Below, in pieces: positions 18,401-26,264 of a DNA stretch of 64,000 nucleotides. How positions within the stretch are numbered: the first letter of the stretch is position 1; each line of letters starts with the position of its first letter. The notes beneath the pieces are model-generated. The model worked only from the letters and a program-made list of their open reading frames with translations, was not told where the DNA came from and made no database searches. The translations under genes were made by a program, and so were the position numbers. The DNA comes from Amycolatopsis roodepoortensis (GTDB taxonomy: Bacteria; Actinomycetota; Actinomycetes; Mycobacteriales; Pseudonocardiaceae). Location: positions 1,240,001 through 1,304,000 of the forward strand of contig NZ_JADBEJ010000001.1 of the NCBI RefSeq assembly GCF_014873915.1, read 5' to 3'.

Positions 18401-19437
18401 TGCGCGTGCCGATTTCGATGACGCGAGAGGGTGACCGGATCAGTGTCCAAATAGGACCGCATGCCAGTATGGACGTCCATCTGGCGCAGCGGTATCCGGC
18501 GGCTCCTCAGCCGTCTTCGCCGCCGGGGCCGGAAACCGCGCCGCCGCTGACCGCCGCCGAGATCTACACCCGCCGCGAGATGTTCCACGGTCCCGCGTAC
18601 CAGGGGCTCGACAGGCTCATCGGACTCGGCGAACGGCATATCCGCGGCGACCTCGTCGTGCCCGCGGCACCCGGTGCGCTGCTGGACAACGTCGGCCAGC
18701 TGCTGGGCTGCTGGCTGATGGCCACCAAGGCGGACGCGCTGCTGGCGTTCCCGACGTCGATGGGCCGGATCACCTGGTACGCGCCGGAACCGCCGCCGGG
18801 CACCCGGCTGCGGTGCGTGGTGCGGGTCCGGCTGCCGCGGCCGGACGTGCTGGAAATGGACGCGGAACTCGTGCTGGACGGCGCCGTGCTGGCCCGGATC
18901 GAGCAGTGGCGGGACATCCGGTTCCCGTGCGACCGGGCCGCCCACCGGGTGTACGCCTTCCCGGACCGGCATCGGCTTTCCGAGGACCACCATGGCGGCT
19001 GGACGCTGGTCACCGACCGGTGGCCGAGCCCGGCCGCGCGGGACATCTACGCCGGCATCTACCTCGGCGCGGCGGAACGTGCCGAGTTCGCCGCCTGCGC
19101 GCCCCGGCGGCAGCGCGGCTGGCTGCTGGAACGGATCGCGATCAAGGACGCGGTCCGCGCGAAACCCGGCCTGGACGGCGTGTACCCGGCGGAACTGCGG
19201 GTGAGCGCCGACGGGACCAGGGTGAGCGGGCTCCACGGCCGGACGGTGCCACCGCTGGACGTGGCCGTCGCGTCCACGGGAGAGGTCGCGGTCGCCCTCG
19301 TGCGTGAACCGGGGGCGACGCCGCCCAGGATCGCGATCCGGGAGGAAGGCGAGCTGGGCGGGCTCGCCGAGGAAATCGGTATCGGGGCGGAATTCGCCGG
19401 AATCCCCGGGCACGTGGTGGCCTGGAACCGCGGGTGA
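15415..19437 (+). CDS. iterative type I PKS partner, KS-AT-DH with PPTase-like C-terminal tail
   Basis: This 1340-residue partner resembles PfaC/HglC-type proteins. The KS at ~3-470 keeps Cys209 (DAACASS) and both histidines (EAHGTAT, GHTMPTAG), so it is not an obvious chain-length-factor mimic. The AT is at ~560-870 (Ser625 in GHSVGEW). A double-hotdog dehydratase-like region is at ~920-1175, with His937 in VDHRFFRQ. The last ~150 residues include WLLERIAIKDAVR and resemble a diverged phosphopantetheinyl transferase. Translation starts at GTG 15415 in a GTGA overlap (GTG 15412 is adjacent). With the first PKS and the free ACP it would form one iterative synthase. Confidence 0.88.
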   Translation: MNNQEPVAIVGMGVFLPGSSTLDEYWQNIVSGTDAITEIPPHRWDPSFHDGDGRTPDRTYGRRGGFVADSLDFDATALGIAPSTVAGMEPDQLVALAVAASAVDDAGGLRRLGDLERVGVILGRGGYLSPGLQRFDQRVRSVRQITGAVRELLPSARPEMLDRLRDALLEPLGEFRPDTAIGLVPNLAASRVANRLDFGGPAYTVDAACASSLLAVDQAIGELARRRCDVVLAGGVHHCHDDTLWSMFTQLGALSPSQRISPFSRDADGLLIGEGTAIVVLKRFYDARRDGDRVYAVLRGSGTSSDGKGASLLSPAVAGQTLALRRAWASAGLDPTVPGALGLLEAHGTATPTGDAAELATLAEVFGPPDGPRAAIGAVKAMIGHTMPTAGAAGLVKAALALHHATLPPTLNCADPSPLLDKTRFRTLATAERWRSGDVPRRAAVNAFGFGGVNAHVVLEEADPAPARPRRAKVTEEPERVLLLAAPTPGELRALLDRPEPESGGHGPCRIGIVRPDEKRLEVARRVLAKVAAEGGSWHGPNDIWCTTAPLLEQPGAKTAFVYPGLEADAEPRCADVARHFGLDRPEWSTTSVLSRASSVSQVGLLLDAALKRLAIKPDLLAGHSVGEWTAMQAAGMYPGLSTEDMLERYWPQGFTLPDAEFLVLGCSAERAESLLAAEPELMISHENAPRQTIVCGDPAAAARLAKLCTQHGVVARTLPFRSGFHTPLMRSRLGPFTRLAAELDLKPPRVPVWSATTARPYPADPVEVRELYLAHLVRKVRFRELVDALYADGARVFVQAGAGQLGSFVSDTLGSRPHLVIPASSGTRPGLAQLHRVATAFWVEGGRPAFEALEPRRTRIDTAGTLLSVEGDVKGMFDGAVPELVDGVPDAIVAEFTALLAETRQAAASVANAAARRTFESTVDVSLATMPYLVDHRFFRQREGWPDEADFRPTVPATTLVDLACREAERAWPGTVATGVSNAAFSRWLIAAPAVRVPISMTREGDRISVQIGPHASMDVHLAQRYPAAPQPSSPPGPETAPPLTAAEIYTRREMFHGPAYQGLDRLIGLGERHIRGDLVVPAAPGALLDNVGQLLGCWLMATKADALLAFPTSMGRITWYAPEPPPGTRLRCVVRVRLPRPDVLEMDAELVLDGAVLARIEQWRDIRFPCDRAAHRVYAFPDRHRLSEDHHGGWTLVTDRWPSPAARDIYAGIYLGAAERAEFAACAPRRQRGWLLERIAIKDAVRAKPGLDGVYPAELRVSADGTRVSGLHGRTVPPLDVAVASTGEVAVALVREPGATPPRIAIREEGELGGLAEEIGIGAEFAGIPGHVVAWNRG

Positions 19438-19454
19438 GAGCAAGGAGTAAGAGC

Positions 19455-19754
19455 ATGACGGTCGAACAGCAGAGCCCTGCGTCGGTCTTCGGCACCGTGG
19501 CGGAGTTGCTGCGAGAACTGGTCGGGGACGTCGACGTCCTCGGCATCGAGATCACCCCGCGGACCACCTTCCACGAGGATCTCGGGCTGGAGAGCATCGA
19601 CCTGGTGACCTTCGCGAGCATCCTCGCCGAGTTCTTCGGCGAGGACGTCAACCTCGCGGAGTTCCTGGCGGAGAAGGATCTCGACGACGTGATCGGGCTC
19701 CGGGTGGGCGACATCGCCGACTACGTGGCCGCCCGCCTCGGCGAACGGGGGTGA
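19455..19754 (+). CDS. discrete acyl carrier protein
   Basis: This 99-residue ACP has the phosphopantetheine site Ser47 in DLGLESIDLV. Acidic helices flank it, as expected for partner docking. ATG 19455 has AAGGAG at 19442-19447; an ATG 21 bases upstream would overlap the PKS stop and lacks that spacing. The gene is between the second PKS and the hydrolase (4-bp gap to the latter) and is probably co-transcribed. It may supply a starter, hand off the finished chain to the hydrolase or glycosyltransferase, or both. Confidence 0.9.
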   Translation: MTVEQQSPASVFGTVAELLRELVGDVDVLGIEITPRTTFHEDLGLESIDLVTFASILAEFFGEDVNLAEFLAEKDLDDVIGLRVGDIADYVAARLGERG

Positions 19755-19758
19755 GGCG

Positions 19759-20544
19759 ATGCCGACGATGACCGTCAACGGGCTGCGCACCAACGTGCAG
19801 CTCGTGCCCGGCGGGGGCACGGAGACCGTGGTGTTCCTGCACGGTATGGGCACCGACAGCCTCGCGAGCTTCTACCTCACGCTCGCGCCGCCGGTCGCCG
19901 CCGCCGGGGTGGACGTGGTCAGCTACGACCTGCGCGGGCACGGCAAGACCGAACGCCCCGAACGCGGGTACACGATCGCGGACTTCGTCGCCGACCTCGA
20001 CGACCTGCTCGACCAGCTCGACCTCGACCGGCCGGTGCACCTGGTGGGCAACAGTTTCGGCGGCACCCTCGCCTACAGCTACGCCGTGGCGAAACCGGAC
20101 CGGGTGCGCAGCATCGTGTGCATCGAGTCGGAGCCCGCCACCGAGCTGTGGGCGGGCAAGATGGCGCAGATCCTCGAACACACCGTGCGCTTTCTGAAGG
20201 TCGAGGAGAGCTTCGACTGGATCGAGGCCAACTACAGCGCGCATCACCGGCGGCTGGCGCGGATGGCGGCCGAGCGGATCATGTCCACGTCGATGGCCGA
20301 AGAAGTCCCGCTCGGTCCGTTGCTGACCCTCGACCAGGTGGCCGGGATCGACTGCCCCGTACTGTCCATTTTGGGCAGTCACGGTTATCAGGCCGACGAT
20401 CTCACCGCGTTGACGTCGGTGCTGCCCCGCGGCGAACTGCACGTGTTCGAGGGCCAAGGGCATTCGGTGCTGGTCGAGCAGCACCGGGAGGTCCGGGAGC
20501 TGCTGCTGAACTGGATCTCGCGGCACGGGAGGCCACGCGGATGA
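19759..20544 (+). CDS. alpha/beta hydrolase (thioesterase-like) of the PKS operon
   Basis: This 261-residue alpha/beta-fold hydrolase has the oxyanion HG motif at FLHGM (27-31), nucleophile Ser99 in GNSFGG, and a C-terminal GHSVL that supplies the catalytic His. Neither PKS protein has a thioesterase domain. This enzyme is therefore a good candidate to release or transesterify the chain from an ACP. It sits 4 bp after the ACP gene and overlaps the glycosyltransferase start by 4 bp (ATGA), so translational coupling is likely. A role as a tailoring esterase is also possible. Confidence 0.87.
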   Translation: MPTMTVNGLRTNVQLVPGGGTETVVFLHGMGTDSLASFYLTLAPPVAAAGVDVVSYDLRGHGKTERPERGYTIADFVADLDDLLDQLDLDRPVHLVGNSFGGTLAYSYAVAKPDRVRSIVCIESEPATELWAGKMAQILEHTVRFLKVEESFDWIEANYSAHHRRLARMAAERIMSTSMAEEVPLGPLLTLDQVAGIDCPVLSILGSHGYQADDLTALTSVLPRGELHVFEGQGHSVLVEQHREVRELLLNWISRHGRPRG

Positions 20545-21671
20545 GGTTCCTGCTGGTCGTCCCGCCGCTCACCGGGCACGTGGCGCCGCTGCGCGCGGTG
20601 GCCGCCGAGCTGGTGGGGCGCGGCCACGACGTCGCCTGGTGCGGTCCGGAACCCACGACGTCCGAGCTCACCCGGACGGGCCGGGTGTACGCGGCCGGGG
20701 ACGCGCTGGAGTTCGCCGTCGGACGTCGTCCCGGGGGCCTGCGCGGGTTCGCGGCGCTGAAATACCTGTGGGAGCAGTATCTGGTTCCGCTCGCGGACGC
20801 GATGGTGCCAGGAGTCGAGAAGGCGGTGGCCGAGTTCCGGCCCGACGTCGTCGTCGCCGACCAGCAGGCCTTCGCGGGCGCCCTCGTGGCGAGCCGTCGC
20901 GACCTGCCGTGGGTGACGTCGGCGTCGACGTCCACCGAACTCGGGAATCCGCTGGGCGCCATGCCGAAGATCGCCGCCTGGGTCGACGGACTGCAGGACG
21001 GGCTGCGCGCGCGGCACAAGGTGTCCTGCGGGGACCTGCGGTTCTCGCCGGAGCTCATTCTGGCGTTCACCACCGTGTCCCTGACCGGGCCGATCGCCGA
21101 CGTGGGCACGGTCCGGTTCGTTGGCCCGGCGCTGGCCCCCGCGCCTCCGGTGGGCTTCTCGTGGGACCGGCTCGACGGCCGACCGCTCGTCCTCGCCACC
21201 CTCGGCACCGCCAACGCTGCGCTCGGCCGCCGTTTCCTGTCCGAATGCGTCGACGCGTTGGCCGGGATGCCGGAGGTCCAAGGTCTCGTCGTCGACCCCA
21301 CCGGTGAGCTGCTCAGCGACGAAGTGCTGGTGGTCAAGCGGATCCCGCAGGCGGACCTGGTGCGCAAGGCGGCGGCGGTGATCTGCCATGGTGGGCACAA
21401 CACCGTCAGCGAGACCCTCGCTTCGGGGTTGCCGCTGGTGATCGCGCCGATCCGGGACGACCAGTCGATGCTGGCGCAGCAGGTCGAGGCCGCCGGTGCC
21501 GGGCTTCGGCTGCGCTTCGACCGGGTGAAGGCACCTGACATCCGCGACACGGTCACCGAGGTGTTGACCGAGCCTGCCTACGCCGCCGCGGCCGCCCGGG
21601 TGCGGGCCTCGTTCGCCGCTGCCGGGGGAGTCGTGGCGGCCGTGGACCACCTGGAAGCCCTGTCGCGCTGA
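20541..21671 (+). CDS. GT1-family glycosyltransferase (MGT/UGT type)
   Basis: This 376-residue GT-B enzyme starts MRFLLVVPPLTGHVAPL, the acceptor-side signature of macrolide/zeaxanthin-type glycosyltransferases. Its nucleotide-sugar motif is CHGGHNTVSETLASGLP followed by APIRDDQ. It probably attaches a sugar from a UDP- or dTDP-sugar to the lipid or polyketide product. No sugar-biosynthesis genes are in the cluster, so a housekeeping donor such as UDP-glucose is likely. It overlaps the hydrolase stop by 4 bp (ATGA) and is the last gene of the operon. Confidence 0.9.
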   Translation: MRFLLVVPPLTGHVAPLRAVAAELVGRGHDVAWCGPEPTTSELTRTGRVYAAGDALEFAVGRRPGGLRGFAALKYLWEQYLVPLADAMVPGVEKAVAEFRPDVVVADQQAFAGALVASRRDLPWVTSASTSTELGNPLGAMPKIAAWVDGLQDGLRARHKVSCGDLRFSPELILAFTTVSLTGPIADVGTVRFVGPALAPAPPVGFSWDRLDGRPLVLATLGTANAALGRRFLSECVDALAGMPEVQGLVVDPTGELLSDEVLVVKRIPQADLVRKAAAVICHGGHNTVSETLASGLPLVIAPIRDDQSMLAQQVEAAGAGLRLRFDRVKAPDIRDTVTEVLTEPAYAAAAARVRASFAAAGGVVAAVDHLEALSR

Positions 21672-21673
21672 CG

Positions 21674-21800
21674 CGTAACTCGCGTGCTTGAACTCGCAAC
21701 TCGCGTGATTGAAGGCGTAACTCGCGAGATACGCCTCCAATCACGCGTGTTACGCCCGCAATCACGCGAGTTACGCCTTCAATCACGCGAGATACGGGGT
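21674..21800. repeat. trimeric 21-bp inverted-repeat element, copy 2 (different unit)
   Basis: Left arm: three 21-bp units starting at 21674, 21695 and 21716, sharing CGYAACTCGCGWG. Right arm: three 21-bp units starting at 21738, 21759 and 21780, sharing CAATCACGCGWG(T/A)TACG, the reverse complement. The element fills the gap between the convergent glycosyltransferase and ABC-permease genes and just enters the permease stop. The 3+3 layout and period match the elements at 6900 and 46357, though the unit sequence differs. Confidence 0.8.
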
Positions 21801-22655
21801 TCAGGCCATCGGGGTGACGCCTCGCGGCGACCGGAACGTCCGGGCCGCGATCCACCCACCGGCCGCGGCCGCCACGGCGGCGATCGCGAGCGAAATGGGG
21901 ACCGACCAGCCAGAAGGCCGGCCCAACGCGAGCGCGCGGGTGGCGTCGATCGCGTAGGTCAGCGGGTTGAGCGCCGAGACCACCCGCAGCCACGTCGGCA
22001 TCGTTTCGAGCGGCATGTACGCGCTGGAGGAGAACATCAGCGGGAACATGACCACGAACGACGCCATCTGCAGCGTTTCGGCCTTGCGCAGCCAGGTCGT
22101 GATGGCGACGAAGATCCAGCTCAAGCACCAGCCGACGACGAGCGTGAGCAACAAGGCCGCGGTGACGCCGAAAACGCCGCCGGTCGGCCGGAAACCGAGC
22201 AGCACCACGCTGGCGAGAGCGGTCACCAGCAGTTGCACGGCGAGCCGGGCGGAATCGGAGATGGTGCGCGCGACCAGGACGGCCGAAAGGCTGATGGGCA
22301 TGCAGCGGAGACGTCCGGTGAATCCACTGTAGATCTCCGCGAGCAGGCCGGCTCCCGAACTCATCGCCGTCGTCATCGCGATGTTCACCAGCGTCGCCGG
22401 GACGAGGAAGTTCACGTAACCCTGGTAAGCCGCGACGCCGGGCAGCGTGCTGACGCCGTTGAAGACCTGGCTGAACAGCAGGAGCAGCACGATCGGTTGC
22501 AGCAGCCCGAAGAAGACCAGCCGCCGGTCGCCGAAAGCCGTCTTCAGCGACCGGGCGGCGAGCACTCGGACCTGGGTGGCGAACGTGCTCGGCGGCCAGG
22601 TCGACGGGTCACCCAGTACCGGTGGTGACGGCGCGCGGTGCCGTGCCTCGGTCAT
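21801..22655 (-). CDS. ABC-2 type transporter permease (DrrB-like)
   Basis: The 284-residue permease has six predicted membrane segments and the ABC-2 signature region around NPLTYAIDATRALALG near the C-terminus, as in DrrB of daunorubicin exporters. The start ATG 22655 overlaps the ATPase stop (ATGA). It pairs with that ATPase and most likely exports the product of the adjacent convergent PKS operon, or gives self-resistance. The inference rests on position, not on substrate motifs. Confidence 0.87.
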   Translation of the reverse strand: MTEARHRAPSPPVLGDPSTWPPSTFATQVRVLAARSLKTAFGDRRLVFFGLLQPIVLLLLFSQVFNGVSTLPGVAAYQGYVNFLVPATLVNIAMTTAMSSGAGLLAEIYSGFTGRLRCMPISLSAVLVARTISDSARLAVQLLVTALASVVLLGFRPTGGVFGVTAALLLTLVVGWCLSWIFVAITTWLRKAETLQMASFVVMFPLMFSSSAYMPLETMPTWLRVVSALNPLTYAIDATRALALGRPSGWSVPISLAIAAVAAAAGGWIAARTFRSPRGVTPMA

Positions 22656-23596
22656 GGCGCGACCGCCGGATTCCGGTGCAGCGAAAGGTAGACGTCGTCG
22701 AGTGTCGGCTCGGCGACGGTGAGGTCCTTCATCGGCGCGCCCGCCGCGTCGAGCGCGCGCACCAGCACCGTGATGTCCGCGGGCCCGGCCAGCGCGACCC
22801 CGATCACCAGCCCGGACGCCGACGTCGTGCAGCTCATGCCGAGCCGGTGTATCGCGGACAGGGCCCGGCGGGCGGCGAGGTCGGTGCCGAAGGCCAGGGT
22901 CGCCGTCCGTTCCCCGAGCCTGGACTTCAGCTCCGATGGCCGCCCGGAGACGGTGACGTGCCCCAGCCCCAGCACGATGACGTGATCCGCCAGTCTGTCC
23001 GCCTCCTCGAGGTACTGCGTGGTGAGCACGACGGTGGTGCCGCGTGCGGCGAGCCGTTCGACGCCGTCCCACAGCCCCGCGCGGCTGAGCGGGTCGAGGC
23101 CGGTCGTCGGTTCGTCGAGGAAGAGGACGTCGGGGGAGCCGACGAGCCCGGCGGCCAGGTCGAGCCGCCGTCGCATGCCGCCGGAGTACGTCCGCGCGGG
23201 ACGGTCGGCGGCGGCGTCGAGGCCGAACATGGCGAGCAGTTCGGCCGCGCGGGCCCTGGCCTGTCGCCGGTTCGCGCCCAGCAGCCTGGCGACGAGTTCG
23301 AGGTTGCCGCGGCCGGAGAGCGCGTCGTCGACCGCCGCGAACTGGCCGGTGACCCCGATCCGCCGCCGGACGTGATGCCCGGCGCGCACGACGTCGAAAC
23401 CGCACACCTTGGCGCTGCCGCCGTCCGGTTTGACGCGCGTGCTCAGGATGTCGATCAGCGTCGTCTTGCCCGCGCCGTTGTGGCCGAGCACCGCGAGCAC
23501 GGTGCCGCGGCCGACCCGGAGATCGACGCCGGCGAGGGCCGTCACCTCACCGTAGTGCTTGGCGAGGCCGGACACCTCGATGGCAGCCTGCTCCAT
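22652..23596 (-). CDS. ABC transporter ATP-binding protein (DrrA-like)
   Basis: This 314-residue ATPase has Walker A GHNGAGKTT (38-46), signature YSGGM (137-141) and Walker B VLFLDEP (157-163), plus the ~90-residue C-terminal extension found in DrrA-type antibiotic exporters. ATG 23596 was chosen because MEQAAIEVSGLAKHYG is where the family begins; the 20 codons before it are not conserved-looking. It forms a two-gene operon with the permease. Confidence 0.9.
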   Translation of the reverse strand: MEQAAIEVSGLAKHYGEVTALAGVDLRVGRGTVLAVLGHNGAGKTTLIDILSTRVKPDGGSAKVCGFDVVRAGHHVRRRIGVTGQFAAVDDALSGRGNLELVARLLGANRRQARARAAELLAMFGLDAAADRPARTYSGGMRRRLDLAAGLVGSPDVLFLDEPTTGLDPLSRAGLWDGVERLAARGTTVVLTTQYLEEADRLADHVIVLGLGHVTVSGRPSELKSRLGERTATLAFGTDLAARRALSAIHRLGMSCTTSASGLVIGVALAGPADITVLVRALDAAGAPMKDLTVAEPTLDDVYLSLHRNPAVAP

Positions 23597-23642
23597 TCGC
23601 CGAACGTAGCGGGCGTTTCGGTGCGGCCGCAATGCCCAGAGC

Positions 23643-23688
23643 CTCGTGAGTAGCAAGGACGGTTAGAACCGTCATTACCACTCACGAG
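23643..23688. repeat. interrupted hairpin upstream of the ABC and mce operons
   Basis: An outer 9-bp stem (CTCGTGAGT/ACTCACGAG) and an inner 6-bp stem (ACGGTT/AACCGT) are separated by a 7-bp imperfectly paired stretch. It lies in the divergent gap between the ABC ATPase and the mce-leading gene. Its role is unknown: it could be an operator or another intergenic repeat. The rest of 23597-23834 shows an AT-richer stretch at about 23700-23730 but no convincing promoter. Confidence 0.5.
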
Positions 23689-23834
23689 ACCCAAGGCAAA
23701 ACAGTTACGCCCATTACAATCTTTTCCCCGCGCGGAGCCGCCATTCCCGGATTACTTGTCCCCCTGGCATTCCGTCAGTAGCGTGCTGCTCCAGTTGGCC
23801 GTTCGGCCGGATAAGTCGAAATGAGGAAGCCCGT

Positions 23835-24614
23835 ATGTCAGTGCTGACCGGGCGCGTTCTGCGCGCCTTCCTGCTCCCGGCCGTGCTGGGGCTGGGGGCG
23901 CTTTCCTTGGCTTCCGCTTCCGCCGACCCCGCGCGGACACAGCAGACACGAGAAGCCCTCGCTCAGGAGCCCGCCATCGCCCAGGCCGGACTGACGTTCG
24001 GTTTCTACGTCGGCGACGAACAACAGCCCACGACCAGTCGCGTCGCGAAACTCGGTTCGGACATCACGTTCCCGCAGGGCCGGTTCGACGGCAAGATCCT
24101 CGGCTTCACCGGCCAGGTGCCGATCACCGGCAAACTCTCGATCCCGCCGACGTCGAGCTATTTCGTGTCCTTCCGCTTCATGCCCGCCACCGGCGATGTC
24201 GCACTCATCCCGGACGGCGATGCCACCGGCACGGTCCTCGTGAAGACAGGCGCCACCGGAGACTGCAAGGAGGTCGGCACCAACATCTGCGCGATCACCG
24301 ACGTCACGAACAAGGTGTTCATCAAACTCTCGAACGCCAAAGTGGACGGCAAGGTCCTCGACGTCGGCCCGAACTGCCGGACCGCGCAATCGGTCGCGGT
24401 GAACATCAAAGCGCTGGTGCCGCTCGCGTTCCCCGCCCCGCCGGTGAAGGTCACGAGCACCTTCACGACACCGGGATTCGCCGGCTGCGGGGTGCGTGAG
24501 GATCTGAGCCCGTTGCTGACCGGGCTGGTGTCCGGCCCCGGCAACACCCTGGTCACCAACCTCCGGCTGCGATGCGTCGGCGATGGCCCGCCCCCCAACG
24601 GATGTGGAGCCTGA
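23835..24614 (+). CDS. secreted protein leading the mce operon, unknown function
   Basis: This 259-residue protein has a signal peptide (about 1-30, with AVLGLGALSLASASA before the likely cleavage). The mature part is probably beta-rich and has five cysteines plus a final CGA. Near the C-terminus, GFAGCG, then LSPLLTGLVSGPGNTL, resembles the C-termini of the two secreted paralogues at 43881 and 45184 (CG...S...GDGNT). Only 2 bp separate it from the first YrbE gene, so it is probably part of the mce operon. It may be an accessory cell-envelope lipid-handling protein; that is inference. Confidence 0.78.
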   Translation: MSVLTGRVLRAFLLPAVLGLGALSLASASADPARTQQTREALAQEPAIAQAGLTFGFYVGDEQQPTTSRVAKLGSDITFPQGRFDGKILGFTGQVPITGKLSIPPTSSYFVSFRFMPATGDVALIPDGDATGTVLVKTGATGDCKEVGTNICAITDVTNKVFIKLSNAKVDGKVLDVGPNCRTAQSVAVNIKALVPLAFPAPPVKVTSTFTTPGFAGCGVREDLSPLLTGLVSGPGNTLVTNLRLRCVGDGPPPNGCGA

Positions 24615-24616
24615 CG

Positions 24617-25420
24617 ATGGCCAATCCAGTCGCCCTGCTCGCCCGAGCGCCGGAGAAGGCCGCCGCCGGCCTGCGCGAGTTCGGCCGTATGTGCGCCATG
24701 GGGATCGACGTCGTCCTCGCGATGTTCCGCCGCCCGGTGCAGGTCCGCGAGTTCATCCAGCAGTTCTGGTTCATCGCGAGCGTGTCGATCACGCCCGCGA
24801 TCCTCGTGTCGATCCCGTTCGGCGCGGTCATCTCGCTGCAACTGGGTTCGCTCACGAGCCAGATCGGCGCACAGCAGTTCAACGGCGCCGCGAGCGTCCT
24901 CGCCGTCGTGCAGCAGGCCAGCCCGATCGTGACCACCCTGATCATCGCGGGCGCGGGCGGTTCGGCGATCTGCGCGGATCTGGGCGCGCGCTCCATCCGC
25001 GAGGAGATCGACGCGATGGAGGTGCTCGGTGTCTCGCCGATCCACCGGCTGATCGTGCCCCGTGTGCAGGCGGCCATCGGTGTTTCGGTCCTGCTGAACG
25101 GTTTGGTCAGCGTCGTCGGCGTCCTCGGCGGCTACTTCTTCAACGTCATCGTGCAGGGCGGGACGCCGGGCGCGTACCTCGCGAGCTTCAACGCGCTGGC
25201 CCAGCTGCCCGACCTCGTGGTCAGCTCGATCAAGGCGTTCATCTTCGGTTTCCTCGCCGGCGTCGTCGCGGCCTACCGGGGCCTGAATCCCAAGGGCGGC
25301 CCCAAAGGCGTGGGCGACGTCGTCAACCAGTCGGTGGTGATCACGTTCCTGCTCCTGTTCTTCGTCAACACGATCCTGACCGCGCTGTACCTGCAGCTCG
25401 TCCCGGCGAAGGGAACCTGA
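24617..25420 (+). CDS. yrbEA: YrbE A (MlaE-type permease of the Mce importer)
   Basis: The 267-residue inner-membrane permease of the MlaE/YrbE family has about five to six hydrophobic segments. It also has the EExDAxEVxG-like loop (REEIDAMEVLGVSPI) that couples to the MceG ATPase. ATG 24617 was preferred over the in-frame ATG at 24572, which would overlap the preceding gene by 43 bp. MceG itself is not in the window, as is usual for actinobacteria, where one ATPase serves several mce loci. Confidence 0.93.
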   Translation: MANPVALLARAPEKAAAGLREFGRMCAMGIDVVLAMFRRPVQVREFIQQFWFIASVSITPAILVSIPFGAVISLQLGSLTSQIGAQQFNGAASVLAVVQQASPIVTTLIIAGAGGSAICADLGARSIREEIDAMEVLGVSPIHRLIVPRVQAAIGVSVLLNGLVSVVGVLGGYFFNVIVQGGTPGAYLASFNALAQLPDLVVSSIKAFIFGFLAGVVAAYRGLNPKGGPKGVGDVVNQSVVITFLLLFFVNTILTALYLQLVPAKGT

Positions 25421-25424
25421 TCCC

Positions 25425-26264
25425 GTGACCAGCGTCCCCGAACGGGCCCGCGAGGCATTCAAACGCCCCGGCAACAGTCTTTTCGAGCTGGGCGACCAGT
25501 TGCTGTTCTATATCCGCGCGCTTCTGGCGATCCCGATGGCGGTCACCCGCTACTTCCGGGAAGTGGTGCGTCTGCTCGCGGAAGTGACCTTCGGCAGCGG
25601 GGCCCTGGCGGTGATCGGCGGCACCGTCGGCGTGATGGTCGGCCTGTGCGTGTTCACCGGGATCACGGTGGGGCTGCAGGGTTTCAGCGCGCTGAACCAG
25701 ATCAACATCTCCGCGATGACCGGCTTCCTCACCGCGTACTTCAACACCCGCGAGATCGCGCCGCTCTCGGCGGGGCTCGCGTTGTCCGCGACGGTCGGCG
25801 CCGGGTTCACCGCGCAACTGGGCGCCATGCGGATCTCCGAAGAGATCGACGCGCTCGAAGTGATGGCCGTGCGCAGCATGCCCTACCTCGTCACCACCCG
25901 GATCGTCGCGGGGTTCATCGCGATCATCCCGCTCTACGTGATCGGCCTGCTGATCTCCTATCTCGGCTCACGGGTGACGACGGTCGTCTTCTTCGGACAG
26001 TCCGGCGGGACCTACGACCACTACTTCTCCCTGTTCCTACCGCCTGAAGACGTGCTGTGGTCCTTCGCCAAGGTCCTCGTCTTCAGCGTCGGCGTCATCC
26101 TCACGCACTGTTTCTACGGCTATCGCGCCGCAGGCGGCCCGGCGGGCGTAGGGGTCGCGGTCGGCCGCGCCGTGCGGACGTCGATCGTGCTGATCAGCGT
26201 GCTGGACCTCTTCCTCAGCCTGGCGATCTGGGGCGCCACCACGACCGTGAAGGTGTCCGGATGA
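25425..26264 (+). CDS. yrbEB: YrbE B (second Mce importer permease)
   Basis: The 279-residue permease pairs with YrbE A. The coupling loop reads SEEIDALEVMAVRSM, and the N-terminus carries a cytoplasmic amphipathic stretch before the first membrane segment. The GTG start at 25425 lies 4 bp after the YrbE A stop, and the stop overlaps the MceA ATG by 4 bp. Together the two permeases form the channel through which lipid enters the cytoplasm. Confidence 0.93.
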   Translation: MTSVPERAREAFKRPGNSLFELGDQLLFYIRALLAIPMAVTRYFREVVRLLAEVTFGSGALAVIGGTVGVMVGLCVFTGITVGLQGFSALNQINISAMTGFLTAYFNTREIAPLSAGLALSATVGAGFTAQLGAMRISEEIDALEVMAVRSMPYLVTTRIVAGFIAIIPLYVIGLLISYLGSRVTTVVFFGQSGGTYDHYFSLFLPPEDVLWSFAKVLVFSVGVILTHCFYGYRAAGGPAGVGVAVGRAVRTSIVLISVLDLFLSLAIWGATTTVKVSG

